Translations under genes and position numbers: made by a program
Part shown: positions 10,401 to 18,195 of the stretch, piece by piece
How positions within the stretch are numbered: the first letter of the stretch is position 1
Layout: each line of letters opens with the position of its first letter
The notes under the pieces: generated by a model
Seen by the model: the letters and a program-made list of their open reading frames with translations, nothing else
The model's database searches: none
What the model was told of the DNA's origin: nothing
Assembly: GCA_036261625.1 (NCBI GenBank)
Contig: DATAKL010000007.1
Location: 1 to 64,000 of the forward strand
Direction: 5' to 3'
Length of the DNA stretch: 64,000 nt
DNA from: JAAXKN01 sp036261625
Lineage (GTDB): Bacteria; Bacteroidota; Ignavibacteria; Ignavibacteriales; SURF-24

Positions 10401-10517
10401 TTCTTCAGCGCTGCCTACTCCTTTGACAGGGCTGACCGTGTGATTAGGGATGAACTGGTAAGGTATGGAAAGGAATGGCAGTTCTACGGCGGCGTTCTGT
10501 TTGATTTCAGTCTGTAA
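7419..10517 (+). CDS. exported gluzincin peptidase with TolB-like propeller and C-terminal outer-membrane barrel
   Basis: A 1032-residue exported protein; the signal peptide ends near RASMAQ. The N-terminal part is a peptidase-MA/M1-like gluzincin domain: HEFTH at residues 123-127 and a third ligand Glu183 in WFAEGTAQYM, so the zinc site is intact. Residues about 310-600 carry WD40/TolB-like propeller repeats (for example FSEDGTKIIYLSN, FSNDDSLIVFD, FGPDGRLYYSSDESG). Residues about 620-1032 are barrel-like strands ending in FDFSL, resembling the surface-antigen (BamA-like) fold. It likely sits in the outer membrane with its peptidase and propeller outside the barrel. It lies downstream of the T9SS genes, but the substrate is unknown. 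Confidence 0.82.
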   Translation: MKKFIGLLITGIIFLSRASMAQFTEFHPELNWLTLKGKHVEVHYHEETERTARAILKIADEVWGPITSLYQYEPETVHFVVKDIDDYSNGATYFFDNKIEIWSSALDFDLRGTHNWLRNVISHEFTHMVQIQSAMKLTRTLPAVYLQFMNYEDKRRPDILYGFPNVVASYPLATINVPAWFAEGTAQYMRREFNYDNWDSHRDMILRSYALEGGLMTWNQMGGFSKTSLGNESVYNAGFALTSYIAKKYGEDKLRKISHALGKMKNFTIDQAFKDVLGKSGDEIYDEWKDYITKDYRKRSQQVEENIVKGREIGTEGFGNFYPVFSEDGTKIIYLSNKSSDYFSPSNVYLYDLKTGKEEMVTSNVRSTISWIKGQNKIVYSKLSEDNPNWANIHDLYVYDLNEKDETRLTKGMRANQPFVSHDGQKIVFVYQKDGTSNLGLVDIQGKGFKRLTFFENGEQVFNPRFSNDDSLIVFDCANANGRDIASVKPDASGMEFILQTKADERSPSFGPDGRLYYSSDESGIFNIYAMDLKTKSVEQLTNVLGGAFMPAVDQQGNITYAGYTSTGYKIFFLDGREQKKVNPLKRYISDGNAPLSADKSNGDINSFGINNLIDYDDNKLPDTKAEPYKGSFTKVTFFPVIRYDNYSASNNPIDKIKPGVYVTSSDMLDRFSFFGGASINRQMERDLFLELNYRNKLPLLFNMGIKPELSLQLYNVTRDASADLLIDAIDNYKIPVDVTYDLFEVDLAAKHRIFARGNDLEFRFIYSTYTSTLGSFIYPGTENTAEPMLVQKSKDTYLIGRNFQVKYHHEMLLPYIDSDINPIGREIDLQYNYEMNDFNPNGNYTVEDGMLKARYDQYNFNRLELNWKEHIPLWKGHTLTAQFRGATILNRMPDTTDFFDFYLGGLIGMKSYPFYAVSGKHLGWLDLTYRFPLFKNIDYRLGPLYLDKIFMSIFGDIGNAWEEKMPSVSNFKKGAGAELRIKMDSFYMFPTSIFFSAAYSFDRADRVIRDELVRYGKEWQFYGGVLFDFSL

Positions 10518-10546
10518 TTTAACTTAAGCCTTGATGTAAGGAGATA

Positions 10547-11470
10547 ATGATGAAAAGTATTCTTATGCTCACTTTTGTGCTTCTGATCTTTGGGATGAGC
10601 TTTGCCCAAATAAACGATTCCCGGATGCTGAATCCGGAGAAAACCGGTCGTTCAAAGAGTGATCCGGCAGTTAAATTTACCGGCAATCTTTCAGAAGACT
10701 CAAAAATTGCGCTTAACAGCTACTCTGAGAGCCTTAAGACCGGTACGGTTCAAGTCCCCGGCAGAAAGTCACCTTTTCTTGCGGGTTTGTTTTCCATTAT
10801 TCTACCCGGTTCAGGTGAAGCATACTCAGGGAGCTACTGGAAGGCTGCTGCTTTCCTTGCAGTTGAAGCCGCGGCCATCGGAGCAACGATATACTATAAT
10901 AAAAGGGGTGATGAAGAGACCGTTAATTTCCAGAACTATGCAAATGCAAACTGGAGTGCTGTGCGCTATGCCGAATGGCTTAACAAGTATGCCCCCGAGC
11001 TTGCGCAGAATATTCAGGGAACTATACATATAGATCCCGATGCATCCAAAAAGCCGTGGGACAGGGTGAACTTTGCTGAGATCAACTCCATCGAGCGCCA
11101 GCTTCCCACATTTTCACACCAGCTGCCCCCGTACGCCGACCAGCAGTATTATGAGCTCATCGGCAAGTACAAGCAGTTCAACCACGGGTGGGCACAAAGT
11201 GATCCAAATACTTCGGAATATCTGAATAACATTCCGCAGCAGATGCTGGATTATGCAAAGATGCATATCCTGCCGGATGACACATATTATAAATATTCTT
11301 CAAGAGCGATGGTCGTTGTTATTATAAATCACGTCCTGAGTGCCGTTGATGCGGCGTGGACTGCCGGCAGGTACAATAAGAACCTGGCTGTGAACATGTC
11401 GTTAAAGCAGGTTAATCTGACGGGGCTCGTGGAAGTTTACCCTCAGGTTAATCTTAAATATAGTTTTTAA
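10547..11470 (+). CDS. signal-peptide membrane protein, DUF5683-like
   Basis: A 307-residue protein with an N-terminal signal peptide (MMKSILMLTFVLLIFGMSFAQ). Residues about 70-110 form a hydrophobic glycine-rich segment (AGLFSIILPGSGEAYSGSYWKAA followed by AFLAVEAAAIGATIYY) like that of DUF5683-type envelope proteins. A second hydrophobic stretch lies near residues 255-275 (SRAMVVVIINHVLSAVDAAW). AAGGAG lies just upstream; the ATG three bases later is an equally good start. The molecular function is unknown. It starts 29 nt after the previous gene and der follows 32 nt later, so co-transcription is plausible. Confidence 0.7.
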   Translation: MMKSILMLTFVLLIFGMSFAQINDSRMLNPEKTGRSKSDPAVKFTGNLSEDSKIALNSYSESLKTGTVQVPGRKSPFLAGLFSIILPGSGEAYSGSYWKAAAFLAVEAAAIGATIYYNKRGDEETVNFQNYANANWSAVRYAEWLNKYAPELAQNIQGTIHIDPDASKKPWDRVNFAEINSIERQLPTFSHQLPPYADQQYYELIGKYKQFNHGWAQSDPNTSEYLNNIPQQMLDYAKMHILPDDTYYKYSSRAMVVVIINHVLSAVDAAWTAGRYNKNLAVNMSLKQVNLTGLVEVYPQVNLKYSF

Positions 11471-11502
11471 TAGTTCTTTTTGTAATTTATTTGAAGTGAG
11501 AG

Positions 11503-12816
11503 ATGAAAGATCCAATTGTTGTTATAGTAGGAAGACCAAACGTAGGTAAATCCACATTTTATAACCGCCTGACAGGAAGCAGCGAGGCTATCGTAGATGA
11601 CTTAAGCGGTGTTACACGCGACAGAAAATACGGCGAGGTAGACTGGAGCGGAAAAATATTCAGACTGATCGATACTGGAGGCTACGTGCCGGACTCTCCC
11701 GACCTGTTCGAAACCGCAATCCGCGAGCAGGTGGAAATAGCCATCCAGGAGGCCGACCTGATTCTTTTTGTTGTTGATGCCAAACAGGGTCTTTCCCCGA
11801 TGGATGAGATAATTGCAAGAATGCTGAGAGGTTCCAATAAGAAAACAATGCTCATTGTTAATAAAGTTGACAAAGAGGCAGATGAACCCAATGCAGGGGA
11901 GTTCTACAGCATGGGCTTTGAGGACCTGTTTGATATTTCTGCAATGGCAGGAAGAAAAATAGGGGACCTTTTAGATGAGATTATTGCAAGGCTCGACTTT
12001 TCAAGCGGCATAAAAGGGGAAGATACAAGGCTCAGAATCGCTATGGTCGGAAAACCGAACGTCGGGAAATCCTCACTTACCAATGCTCTTCTGGGCTACG
12101 ACAGAAGCATCGTAACAAACATTCCCGGCACAACACGCGACAGCCTGGATTCTTATCTCAAATACTACGGAGAGGAGATCATTCTGGTTGATACGGCGGG
12201 CTTAAGACGGAAAAGCAAGATCAAGGAAAATATTGAATTTTATTCCATGGTCAGAACCATGAAGGCCTTAAGCGAGTGCGACGTGGCTGTTGTTATGTTA
12301 GACAGCACGAACGGACTTGAAGGGCAGGACCAGAAGATAATTGATGAAGCCATAACAAGAAGAAAAGGCGTTATTATTGCGGTTAACAAGTGGGATCTGA
12401 TTGAAAAGGATTCCAACACTGCAAAGCGCTACCAGGACGAGATAAAGGCTAAAATGGGATCGAACGATTTTGTGCCGGTAACGTTTATCTCCGCCCTTAC
12501 GAAGCAGAGAATATATGGTCTTATAGACCTCTGCAAAAAGGTACACGAGGAAAGAAAGAAGAAGATTCCCACCAGCACTCTTAACGACGTGATGCTGGAG
12601 GAAATAAAGAATTTTCCGCCTCCCTCGACCCCCACGGGAAAGGAAATTAAAATTAAATACATTACTCAGGCAGCCGGCACTTATCCGGTATTCCTCTTCT
12701 TTGCAAATGAGCCCAAGTATATTCCCGACAACTACAGGCGCTACCTGGAAAAAACAATCAGGCGTCATTTCGGCTTTGAGGGCGTCCCCATCATAGTAGC
12801 CTTTAAGGCAAAATAA
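11503..12816 (+). CDS. der: ribosome biogenesis GTPase Der (EngA)
   Basis: A 437-residue protein of normal length for Der, a double-GTPase needed for assembly of the 50S ribosomal subunit. Both GTPase domains are complete. Domain 1 has the P-loop GRPNVGKST at residues 10-18, DTGG and NKVD. Domain 2 has the P-loop GKPNVGKSS from residue 183, DTAG and NKWD. A KH-like RNA-binding domain follows (TLNDVMLEEI ... FANEPKYIPDNYRRYLE) and ends in IVAFKAK. No frameshift or unusual feature was seen. Confidence 0.97.
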   Translation: MKDPIVVIVGRPNVGKSTFYNRLTGSSEAIVDDLSGVTRDRKYGEVDWSGKIFRLIDTGGYVPDSPDLFETAIREQVEIAIQEADLILFVVDAKQGLSPMDEIIARMLRGSNKKTMLIVNKVDKEADEPNAGEFYSMGFEDLFDISAMAGRKIGDLLDEIIARLDFSSGIKGEDTRLRIAMVGKPNVGKSSLTNALLGYDRSIVTNIPGTTRDSLDSYLKYYGEEIILVDTAGLRRKSKIKENIEFYSMVRTMKALSECDVAVVMLDSTNGLEGQDQKIIDEAITRRKGVIIAVNKWDLIEKDSNTAKRYQDEIKAKMGSNDFVPVTFISALTKQRIYGLIDLCKKVHEERKKKIPTSTLNDVMLEEIKNFPPPSTPTGKEIKIKYITQAAGTYPVFLFFANEPKYIPDNYRRYLEKTIRRHFGFEGVPIIVAFKAK

Positions 12817-12900
12817 AGCTGATGCGAAGAACATTCCTAAATTTCGTGTCTCTGTCTTAACGTGTAGGTGCAGCAGAATATCAGTTTTCGATTGTGATCA

Positions 12901-13085
12901 GATGCCGCGGACAGCGGCATCATCTTGATAGCCCCCGGGCAAAGCCCGGTGGGAATTATGATATCCCCAAAACACCCTATGCACCGCGGTCAGCGGTGCA
13001 CTATTGATAGCCCCGGGGCACAGCCCCGCGGGTTTATGGAATCCCCCAACAACCCCATTGCGCCGCGGTCAGCCGCGCCATCTTC
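12901..13085 (+). repeat. left REP array (three palindromic units)
   Basis: Three related units. A (12901-12968) pairs a GATGCCGCGG/AGCGGCATC hairpin with a CCCGGGCAAAGCCCGG hairpin. B (12981-13047) has the same two-hairpin plan with GCACCGCGG/AGCGGTGC and CCCCGGGGCACAGCCCCG. C (13060-13085) keeps only the first hairpin. The linker TTGATAGCCCC between hairpins is shared by A and B. This explains the roughly 380 bases without a gene between der and the transposase. Confidence 0.8.
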
Positions 13086-13201
13086 GCTGAAGAATTGAAA
13101 CATCCCACATTTGTGACACATTTCATAGCACAATAAAACTGTTCCAGCTATCTTTTCCTCAGATCAGATCCCCACAAGAACAATCCAAGAGGATGACCAC
13201 T

Positions 13202-13678
13202 ATGCCGGACATATTTCGCCAGGCTTACATTCATTTCATATTTGCTGTAAAGTTCAGAGAGCAACTCATAATGCCCTCATTTTCAGACGAGCTTGAGAAG
13301 TACATTACGGCAGTCGTGCAGAACATGGGCAATAAGATGATTGTCATAAAGCTGATGCCCGATCACTTGCACTTCCTTATTTCCTATAACCCAGCCTGCC
13401 ATATCCCGGACCTGGTAAGGGAAATTAAATCCAATTCAACAGAGCTCATAAAGAAGAGATTGTGGCTCAAGGATTTTGCCTGGCAGACAGGTTACGGCAT
13501 GTTTACATATTCAAGGAGCCAGGTTCAGAATGTAATCCGTTATATTATGAACCAGGAAGAACACCACAGGAAGAAGTCATTCAAGGAGGAATTCCTAAAG
13601 ATTCTGAAGGATTTTGAAGTTGAGCATAATGAGCATTATCTTTTCAAATGGATTTGCGAAGAAAATAAGAAAGAATAG
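13202..13678 (+). CDS. REP-associated tyrosine transposase (IS200-like Y1 family)
   Basis: About 158 residues, a single Y1 transposase domain of typical RAYT length. The HUH metal motif is seen as MPDHLHFL, and the candidate catalytic tyrosine sits in VIRYIMNQEEHH. The family nicks and rejoins single-stranded DNA at hairpins. The frame opens at an ATG at 13193, but AGAGG at 13188-13192 leaves no spacing for that codon; the ATG at 13202 has a spacing of 9 and matches the usual N-terminus (MPDIFRQAYIHFIFAVK). The gene is intact and its substrate palindromes are adjacent. Confidence 0.88.
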   Translation: MPDIFRQAYIHFIFAVKFREQLIMPSFSDELEKYITAVVQNMGNKMIVIKLMPDHLHFLISYNPACHIPDLVREIKSNSTELIKKRLWLKDFAWQTGYGMFTYSRSQVQNVIRYIMNQEEHHRKKSFKEEFLKILKDFEVEHNEHYLFKWICEENKKE

Positions 13679-13733
13679 GTTTGATAAATAAACCAGGTCA
13701 TGGCAAATGGAATATACGGGTAAATCGGGACGA

Positions 13734-13838
13734 AGATGGCGCGGCTGACCGCGGCGCCTGGGGTGGGTTGGGGGATATCATTTTACCCACCGGGCTTTGC
13801 CCGGGGGCTATCAAGATGATGCCGCTGTCCGCGGCATC
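13734..13838 (-). repeat. right REP array (inverted copies)
   Basis: Reverse-complement copies of left units C (13734-13759) and A (13772-13838), separated by a short G-rich spacer. Unit A here matches the left unit A with only a few differences in the last bases. The inverted order mirrors the left array, as expected for the two ends of one mobile unit. It lies between the transposase and a convergent BNR gene. Confidence 0.78.
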
Positions 13839-13898
13839 CGGGTAAAACCGGTTTTGTTGTTATTTGAGTTTCTGCACCGGATAAAGGCTGCCTGGAAA

Positions 13899-15146
13899 TC
13901 ACCTTAGCAGCATCAGCTTTTTGCTTGCTCTGAAGTCTCCTGCAGTAAGAGAATAAATGTATATTCCGGAGCTTAGAGAGGAAGCATCAAACTTTACTTT
14001 GTATTCTCCCGCGCTCTGTTCTTTATTTACCAGAGATGCAACTTCACGGCCGAGCATGTCAAATACTTTTAGTTCTACATATGATTCTTTGGGAATTGAA
14101 TAGCTTATTGTTGTCGAAGGGTTAAAAGGATTGGGAAAATTGTTAAATAACTGATATGAGTTAACAGCTCCTTCATGAGAGTCATTTACTGCTGTAACAG
14201 GAGAAGTGCTCCTGAATACAGGACTGTAATTAACCGAATCGTTTCCGGAGACACCATAGAGGTAACCTTTCTTGTCAAATGACATATACTTTATCCAGAA
14301 AAAACTTGAAAGCCCGTTGCTTGCGCTTGTCCAGGTCTTCCCATTGTCCGATGAAAAATAAACTCCTTTGTCATAAGTCCCGGCGTAGGCATTGTTCTGG
14401 TCATCAAATGCAAGGGAGCCGGTCCAGTTCAAGGCAGGACTCAGATCGCTGAAGGATGCACCATTGTCATATGACCGCCCCAGTGTTCCTTTGCTCCTGA
14501 GAAGTCCCCATAGCACTCCTTTCCTGTCTACATGCAGGATTTGGACGTCGGGATTGATCTGATTCCAGCTTACGCCATTGTCTTTTGATATAAACAGCAG
14601 TCCAAGCTCCGAGCTGACGTATAAATAACCGCTTGCAAGATTATACTCCAATGAAAGCGCATAATTCCTACTGCCGATATTGTAAACTTTTGTCCAGGTC
14701 TTTCCCTCATCCGTGGATCTTGAAATATCTTCGCCTCCCGCTGTAAGCATTATATCATTGGGAAGAATAGTCATGATCAGACTTGCATTACTCTTTAGGT
14801 TGGTCCAGCTGCTGCCATTATCTGTTGAATTAAATAAGCCCATGCTTGTTGAGGCATAGATTATACCTTTACTACTAACGCTAATACAAAAGACACCCGC
14901 GATATATCCACTTACGGTATCCACCCGCTTTGTCCAGTTTATCCCGTTATCTGTGGACCTGTAAATAGCATAGCCGGGGATACTGCCTGAGTTCCCGATA
15001 TAAATGTTTCCTGCTGTATCTGCCACAGGTACAGAATTCCCATAAAGAAACTGATAGGGCAGCCTTTCCCAATATACGTTCTGAGAGTATAAATTATTGA
15101 CGGAAAAGAATGCAGTAATTATCCAGACCATTATCAGCGTTTTCAT
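13899..15146 (-). CDS. T9SS-secreted BNR/sortilin-type repeat protein
   Basis: A 415-residue exported protein with a signal peptide (MKTLIMVWIITAFFSVNNLYSQ). Repeated Asp-box-like segments (RSTDNGINWTK, NSTDNGSSWTNL, RSTDEGKTWTKV, ISKDNGVSWNQI, SSDNGKTWTSAS) indicate a BNR beta-propeller, found in sialidases, sortilins and many adhesins. The last 80 or so residues (FNNFPNPFNPSTTISYSI ... LSSGIYIYSL ... KKLMLLR) form the T9SS type A sorting domain. Catalytic sialidase residues could not be identified, so a binding or structural role is as likely as an enzymatic one. It resembles the propeller part of the 1232-residue protein at 19743-23441. Confidence 0.82.
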   Translation of the reverse strand: MKTLIMVWIITAFFSVNNLYSQNVYWERLPYQFLYGNSVPVADTAGNIYIGNSGSIPGYAIYRSTDNGINWTKRVDTVSGYIAGVFCISVSSKGIIYASTSMGLFNSTDNGSSWTNLKSNASLIMTILPNDIMLTAGGEDISRSTDEGKTWTKVYNIGSRNYALSLEYNLASGYLYVSSELGLLFISKDNGVSWNQINPDVQILHVDRKGVLWGLLRSKGTLGRSYDNGASFSDLSPALNWTGSLAFDDQNNAYAGTYDKGVYFSSDNGKTWTSASNGLSSFFWIKYMSFDKKGYLYGVSGNDSVNYSPVFRSTSPVTAVNDSHEGAVNSYQLFNNFPNPFNPSTTISYSIPKESYVELKVFDMLGREVASLVNKEQSAGEYKVKFDASSLSSGIYIYSLTAGDFRASKKLMLLR

Positions 15147-15373
15147 AAAACACTCCTTGGACAGTAAATTAAGGAATATCTTCCCCTACAAAGACCAGCT
15201 CCAATTAAAACATATTATTCTTGTCAAAGAATAAAATTCTTTAAAAAATTGCAATCTAAAGCCGAATTCTATTATTTTACTTTCATGTCTTGGTTCTCTG
15301 CCTTTATAAGTATTATTTTTCCTGTGCTAATAAAATATTTCCAATCCGGTAGTATTTAGGGCAGCTAAGAAAA

Positions 15374-16747
15374 TCAAATTGCCAACCAGCTATTCCCTCC
15401 ATGAATAAAACGCTTAGCAACCCATGGACCACCAGTGAAATTAAAGGTGTTTCCTGAACCGTTTATTGGAGCATCAGCCTGGATTACAACTGTATTTAAT
15501 TGAGATGCTTTTATAATAAGGTATTCTTTTCCCGCAAGAAGAGAATTAATTGATGGTAGATATATTGTCTTATTTCCAGTAGTTGTATCTACTCCAATAT
15601 TCTTATGCCTTGCTGTCAAGGTATAATCATTAGATGTCCAAGAATAATCTATCGCAAAAGGAATTTCTCCATAATTTCCTGCAGAACAACCTTCAAAAAT
15701 ATACTTCCCCAAGATATTTGAGATTGTTCCTCCAACGAATTCTTGCTGGTTAAAGGAGCAACCACTTACTATATTAGCCCTGGGAATTGAGCTATTATCT
15801 TCTATTGCTGATTTAGTTGTAGCTGTATTTGAATAATGTCCAAATTGACATCCAATGAATTTTACTCCGAAGGGACCATAACCATTTGGATTATTTGTAT
15901 TAAGCAAGACATTTGTGTAAGAACCAGGAGAGTATCTCCTATTATTCGCAAAAATCGAGCCAATAAATGATGCATTATCTGCAGTTAATACATAAACACC
16001 ATAAAGTTGATTTAAATCCGTCTGCAAACGATGGAAAACGCAATTACTTGAAGATTCGAGATTAACACCAATGGAATTTCCCCAAGCATCACAATTGTGT
16101 GACTTTATACCTGCACATGATGAGAAATAAAAACCATTTGATAGATTACTTCCACCCCAAACATAATTTAGGCTTATATCCTGAGCCGAATTAAAATAAA
16201 AACCGTGAACTGAATTATTTAAAGAAACAACATGGTCTAACAAAAATTCACACTGATTGATACCTGCATAGAATCCATAACCTTTAACATTCATAATCAT
16301 AACATCCCTAACTACCATTCCGGATCTTTTCTGAGTTGAAGAATAATCTGGCATATAAATGCCACTATAGTATGGAGGATCTTTTTGAGTACCCCTATTC
16401 CCATCCAAAATTAAACCCTGAATTATAACGGAATCATAAAAATTTATAGTATCTAAAGGTTCAATAATATTACAAGTAGGAGAAGCTAAAACTATTCTTG
16501 TTCCTTGAAGGGTTACATCTCTATTCCCATCTTGAGTGAAACAGCCGGATAATCCTAATAAAGTGCATTTAGGTGGCACTCTTAATGGGCTACTTATTTT
16601 ATATATACCAGATGGGAAAAATACTGTGCCACGTCCATTAGTAGATACAGCATTTAAAGCGTTTTGTATTGCATTTGTATCATCGGCAAGACCATCCCCT
16701 ACTGCTGAAAAATCAATTTTAACATTGAAAGCTTCAATAAAACCCAT
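15374..16747 (-). CDS. pectate-lyase-superfamily right-handed beta-helix protein without signal peptide
   Basis: A 457-residue protein beginning MGFIEAFNVKIDFSAVGDG and continuing ADDTNAIQNALNAVS, then GTVFFPSGIYKISSPLRVP. That is the hallmark N-terminal cap of pectate-lyase-3/GH28-type beta-helices and of phage tailspikes. The middle shows many short repeats rich in N and G, as in a parallel beta-helix. No signal peptide and no T9SS domain are visible, which is odd for an extracellular carbohydrate enzyme. The DNA is clearly more AT-rich than the flanking genes, suggesting recent acquisition. Substrate unknown. Confidence 0.7.
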   Translation of the reverse strand: MGFIEAFNVKIDFSAVGDGLADDTNAIQNALNAVSTNGRGTVFFPSGIYKISSPLRVPPKCTLLGLSGCFTQDGNRDVTLQGTRIVLASPTCNIIEPLDTINFYDSVIIQGLILDGNRGTQKDPPYYSGIYMPDYSSTQKRSGMVVRDVMIMNVKGYGFYAGINQCEFLLDHVVSLNNSVHGFYFNSAQDISLNYVWGGSNLSNGFYFSSCAGIKSHNCDAWGNSIGVNLESSSNCVFHRLQTDLNQLYGVYVLTADNASFIGSIFANNRRYSPGSYTNVLLNTNNPNGYGPFGVKFIGCQFGHYSNTATTKSAIEDNSSIPRANIVSGCSFNQQEFVGGTISNILGKYIFEGCSAGNYGEIPFAIDYSWTSNDYTLTARHKNIGVDTTTGNKTIYLPSINSLLAGKEYLIIKASQLNTVVIQADAPINGSGNTFNFTGGPWVAKRFIHGGNSWLAI

Positions 16748-17158
16748 GTAGCCTCCAACAAAGATATGAATGATTATAATTTTGAATATATTATTTTAAA
16801 CTGTTTGTCTAATAAAGTCTCCCCTTGATCTAATTATCACAAAGTTAAAATAAAAAATCCTAAAAGCAATCAACTTGTAACAAAGGAAATATCAAAAAAA
16901 TCAAGTAAAATTCTAAGTAAAAGGTCAATAAAAAGCAAGAAGGTTTACCTAAACTTATCTAAAAATATTGAGTTTTGGGGATTTGAATTCCACCAAATCA
17001 GATAAAAAGTAATAGCAGAGTAATTCTTTTAAAGGTTTCAAAACCTTGCTTTAAATATCTGCTCGGTTTTATGTTAATAATCACTTATAGAACAAGATTA
17101 TGAAAACAGTTCTCTTTTTTTAAGGAGCAAAATAATCATATTTTATCATAGTTCTTTT
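16748..17158. other. AT-rich gene-free spacer
   Basis: About 410 bases of AT-rich sequence with no credible gene on either strand. The only structure seen is a short inverted repeat AAGGTTT/AAACCTT (17032-17047). It may hold the promoter of the leftward beta-helix gene, but no clear -35/-10 pair could be chosen. Confidence 0.5.
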
Positions 17159-18124
17159 CTACCAGTCACCTAGCGGGCCGCCGTAGGCTCCCTGATCGTT
17201 TCTTGAATTATCTGTATCATTAAACTCTTTGGTCGGATCTCCCTGGTTGATGCATGGGGAATCCTGCAATAGGTGCATATCGGTATCCGAGATAAAAAGA
17301 GGGGAGACCACTCCGTAACCCGTGAAATTATATTTAATTATGCTTTTTGAAGAGTCCCCTGAAAAAGCCACTCCCGGATCCCCGGACTGTCCGGAATTTT
17401 TATAGAAAATATTGTTCTCGATCTGCGATATTCCTGCATTCCTTATAACAAGGCCGCCGCCGTAGTTTTCCGAACTGTTCATGTAAGCCGAATTATTTAT
17501 GAAAACAAGGTCCGTATTTACAGCAAGAATTGCCCCGCCAAAGTATGCGGCATGGTTATCCATGAAGACATTATTCTTTATTTCAGCCGTGGAACTGATC
17601 AGGCAAATTCCTCCACCCTGCGGGGAATGGGTATGCCTTATAATTGAATTATGAATCGTAACAGATGAGTTTTCCAGGTTAACTGCCCCGATATCCAGAG
17701 TACCGGAAGTATTTATGTAAATTTCTTCAATAATGGCAAAGCTGAGTTGGGAGTTGTTCCTGGTGTTAATGAACTGAATTCCATTCCAGCTTGAATTATC
17801 ATTGTCTTTTGTGAAAAAAACAGGCTGCTCACGCGTTCCCTGTGCCACGAGCTTTCCTTTTACAACAAGTCCCGCTGAATCGCTGAAATAGATGCTCACC
17901 CCGGGTTCAATGGTAAGCGTGCTCATTGAATCAACTTCAATTATGCCGCTTACTCTGTAGGGCGAGTGGTCGGGTGTAAGCGTTCCCGAGACTTTGCCCT
18001 TAAGAATGCTGGACTGATCCAGAATGCCTCCAGGATCGGTAGAATAAACAGGTTCGCGCTTTGAGCAGCTTATGAGGCTGAAGGATAAAAAAATGAGACT
18101 GAAGATGATCAGGTGTCTTTTCAT
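17159..18124 (-). CDS. lipoprotein with right-handed parallel beta-helix
   Basis: A 321-residue predicted lipoprotein. The signal peptide MKRHLIIFSLIFLSFSLISC ends in a lipobox with the modified Cys at residue 20. The body has beta-helix coils: LTIEPGVSIYF, LVVKGKLVAQGT, IQFINTRNNSQLSFAIIEEI, SIIRHTHSPQGGGICL, NVFMDNHAAYFGGAI. The end (DSPCINQGDPTKEF ... NDQGAYGGPLGDW) is the common closing segment of beta-helix surface proteins in this phylum. It is divergent from the flavoprotein gene at 18196, with only 71 nt between them. Likely anchored to the cell envelope; ligand unknown. Confidence 0.78.
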   Translation of the reverse strand: MKRHLIIFSLIFLSFSLISCSKREPVYSTDPGGILDQSSILKGKVSGTLTPDHSPYRVSGIIEVDSMSTLTIEPGVSIYFSDSAGLVVKGKLVAQGTREQPVFFTKDNDNSSWNGIQFINTRNNSQLSFAIIEEIYINTSGTLDIGAVNLENSSVTIHNSIIRHTHSPQGGGICLISSTAEIKNNVFMDNHAAYFGGAILAVNTDLVFINNSAYMNSSENYGGGLVIRNAGISQIENNIFYKNSGQSGDPGVAFSGDSSKSIIKYNFTGYGVVSPLFISDTDMHLLQDSPCINQGDPTKEFNDTDNSRNDQGAYGGPLGDW

Positions 18125-18195
18125 AATAAACTTTTTTGTTTTTATTTATCCTGAATTTACTAAATTTGCTGTACTTATTCTAAAACAATCGTCAC

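Larger units (their letters stand above)
12901..13838 (+). mobile_element. RAYT/REP element: tyrosine transposase flanked by inverted palindromic repeats
   Basis: A single transposase gene (13202-13678) lies between palindrome arrays in opposite orientation. Left copy A (12901-12968) recurs almost exactly as the reverse complement at 13772-13838. Left copy C (13060-13085) recurs inverted at 13734-13759. This is the known arrangement of REP-associated tyrosine transposases, where the repeats are the substrate. The exact element ends cannot be fixed without comparing an empty site. Confidence 0.72.

Noticed and set aside
12298..12834. 178-codon open frame opposite der
   Set aside because: It lies entirely antisense to a clearly real GTPase gene, has no ribosome site or recognisable domain and is best explained as a shadow.
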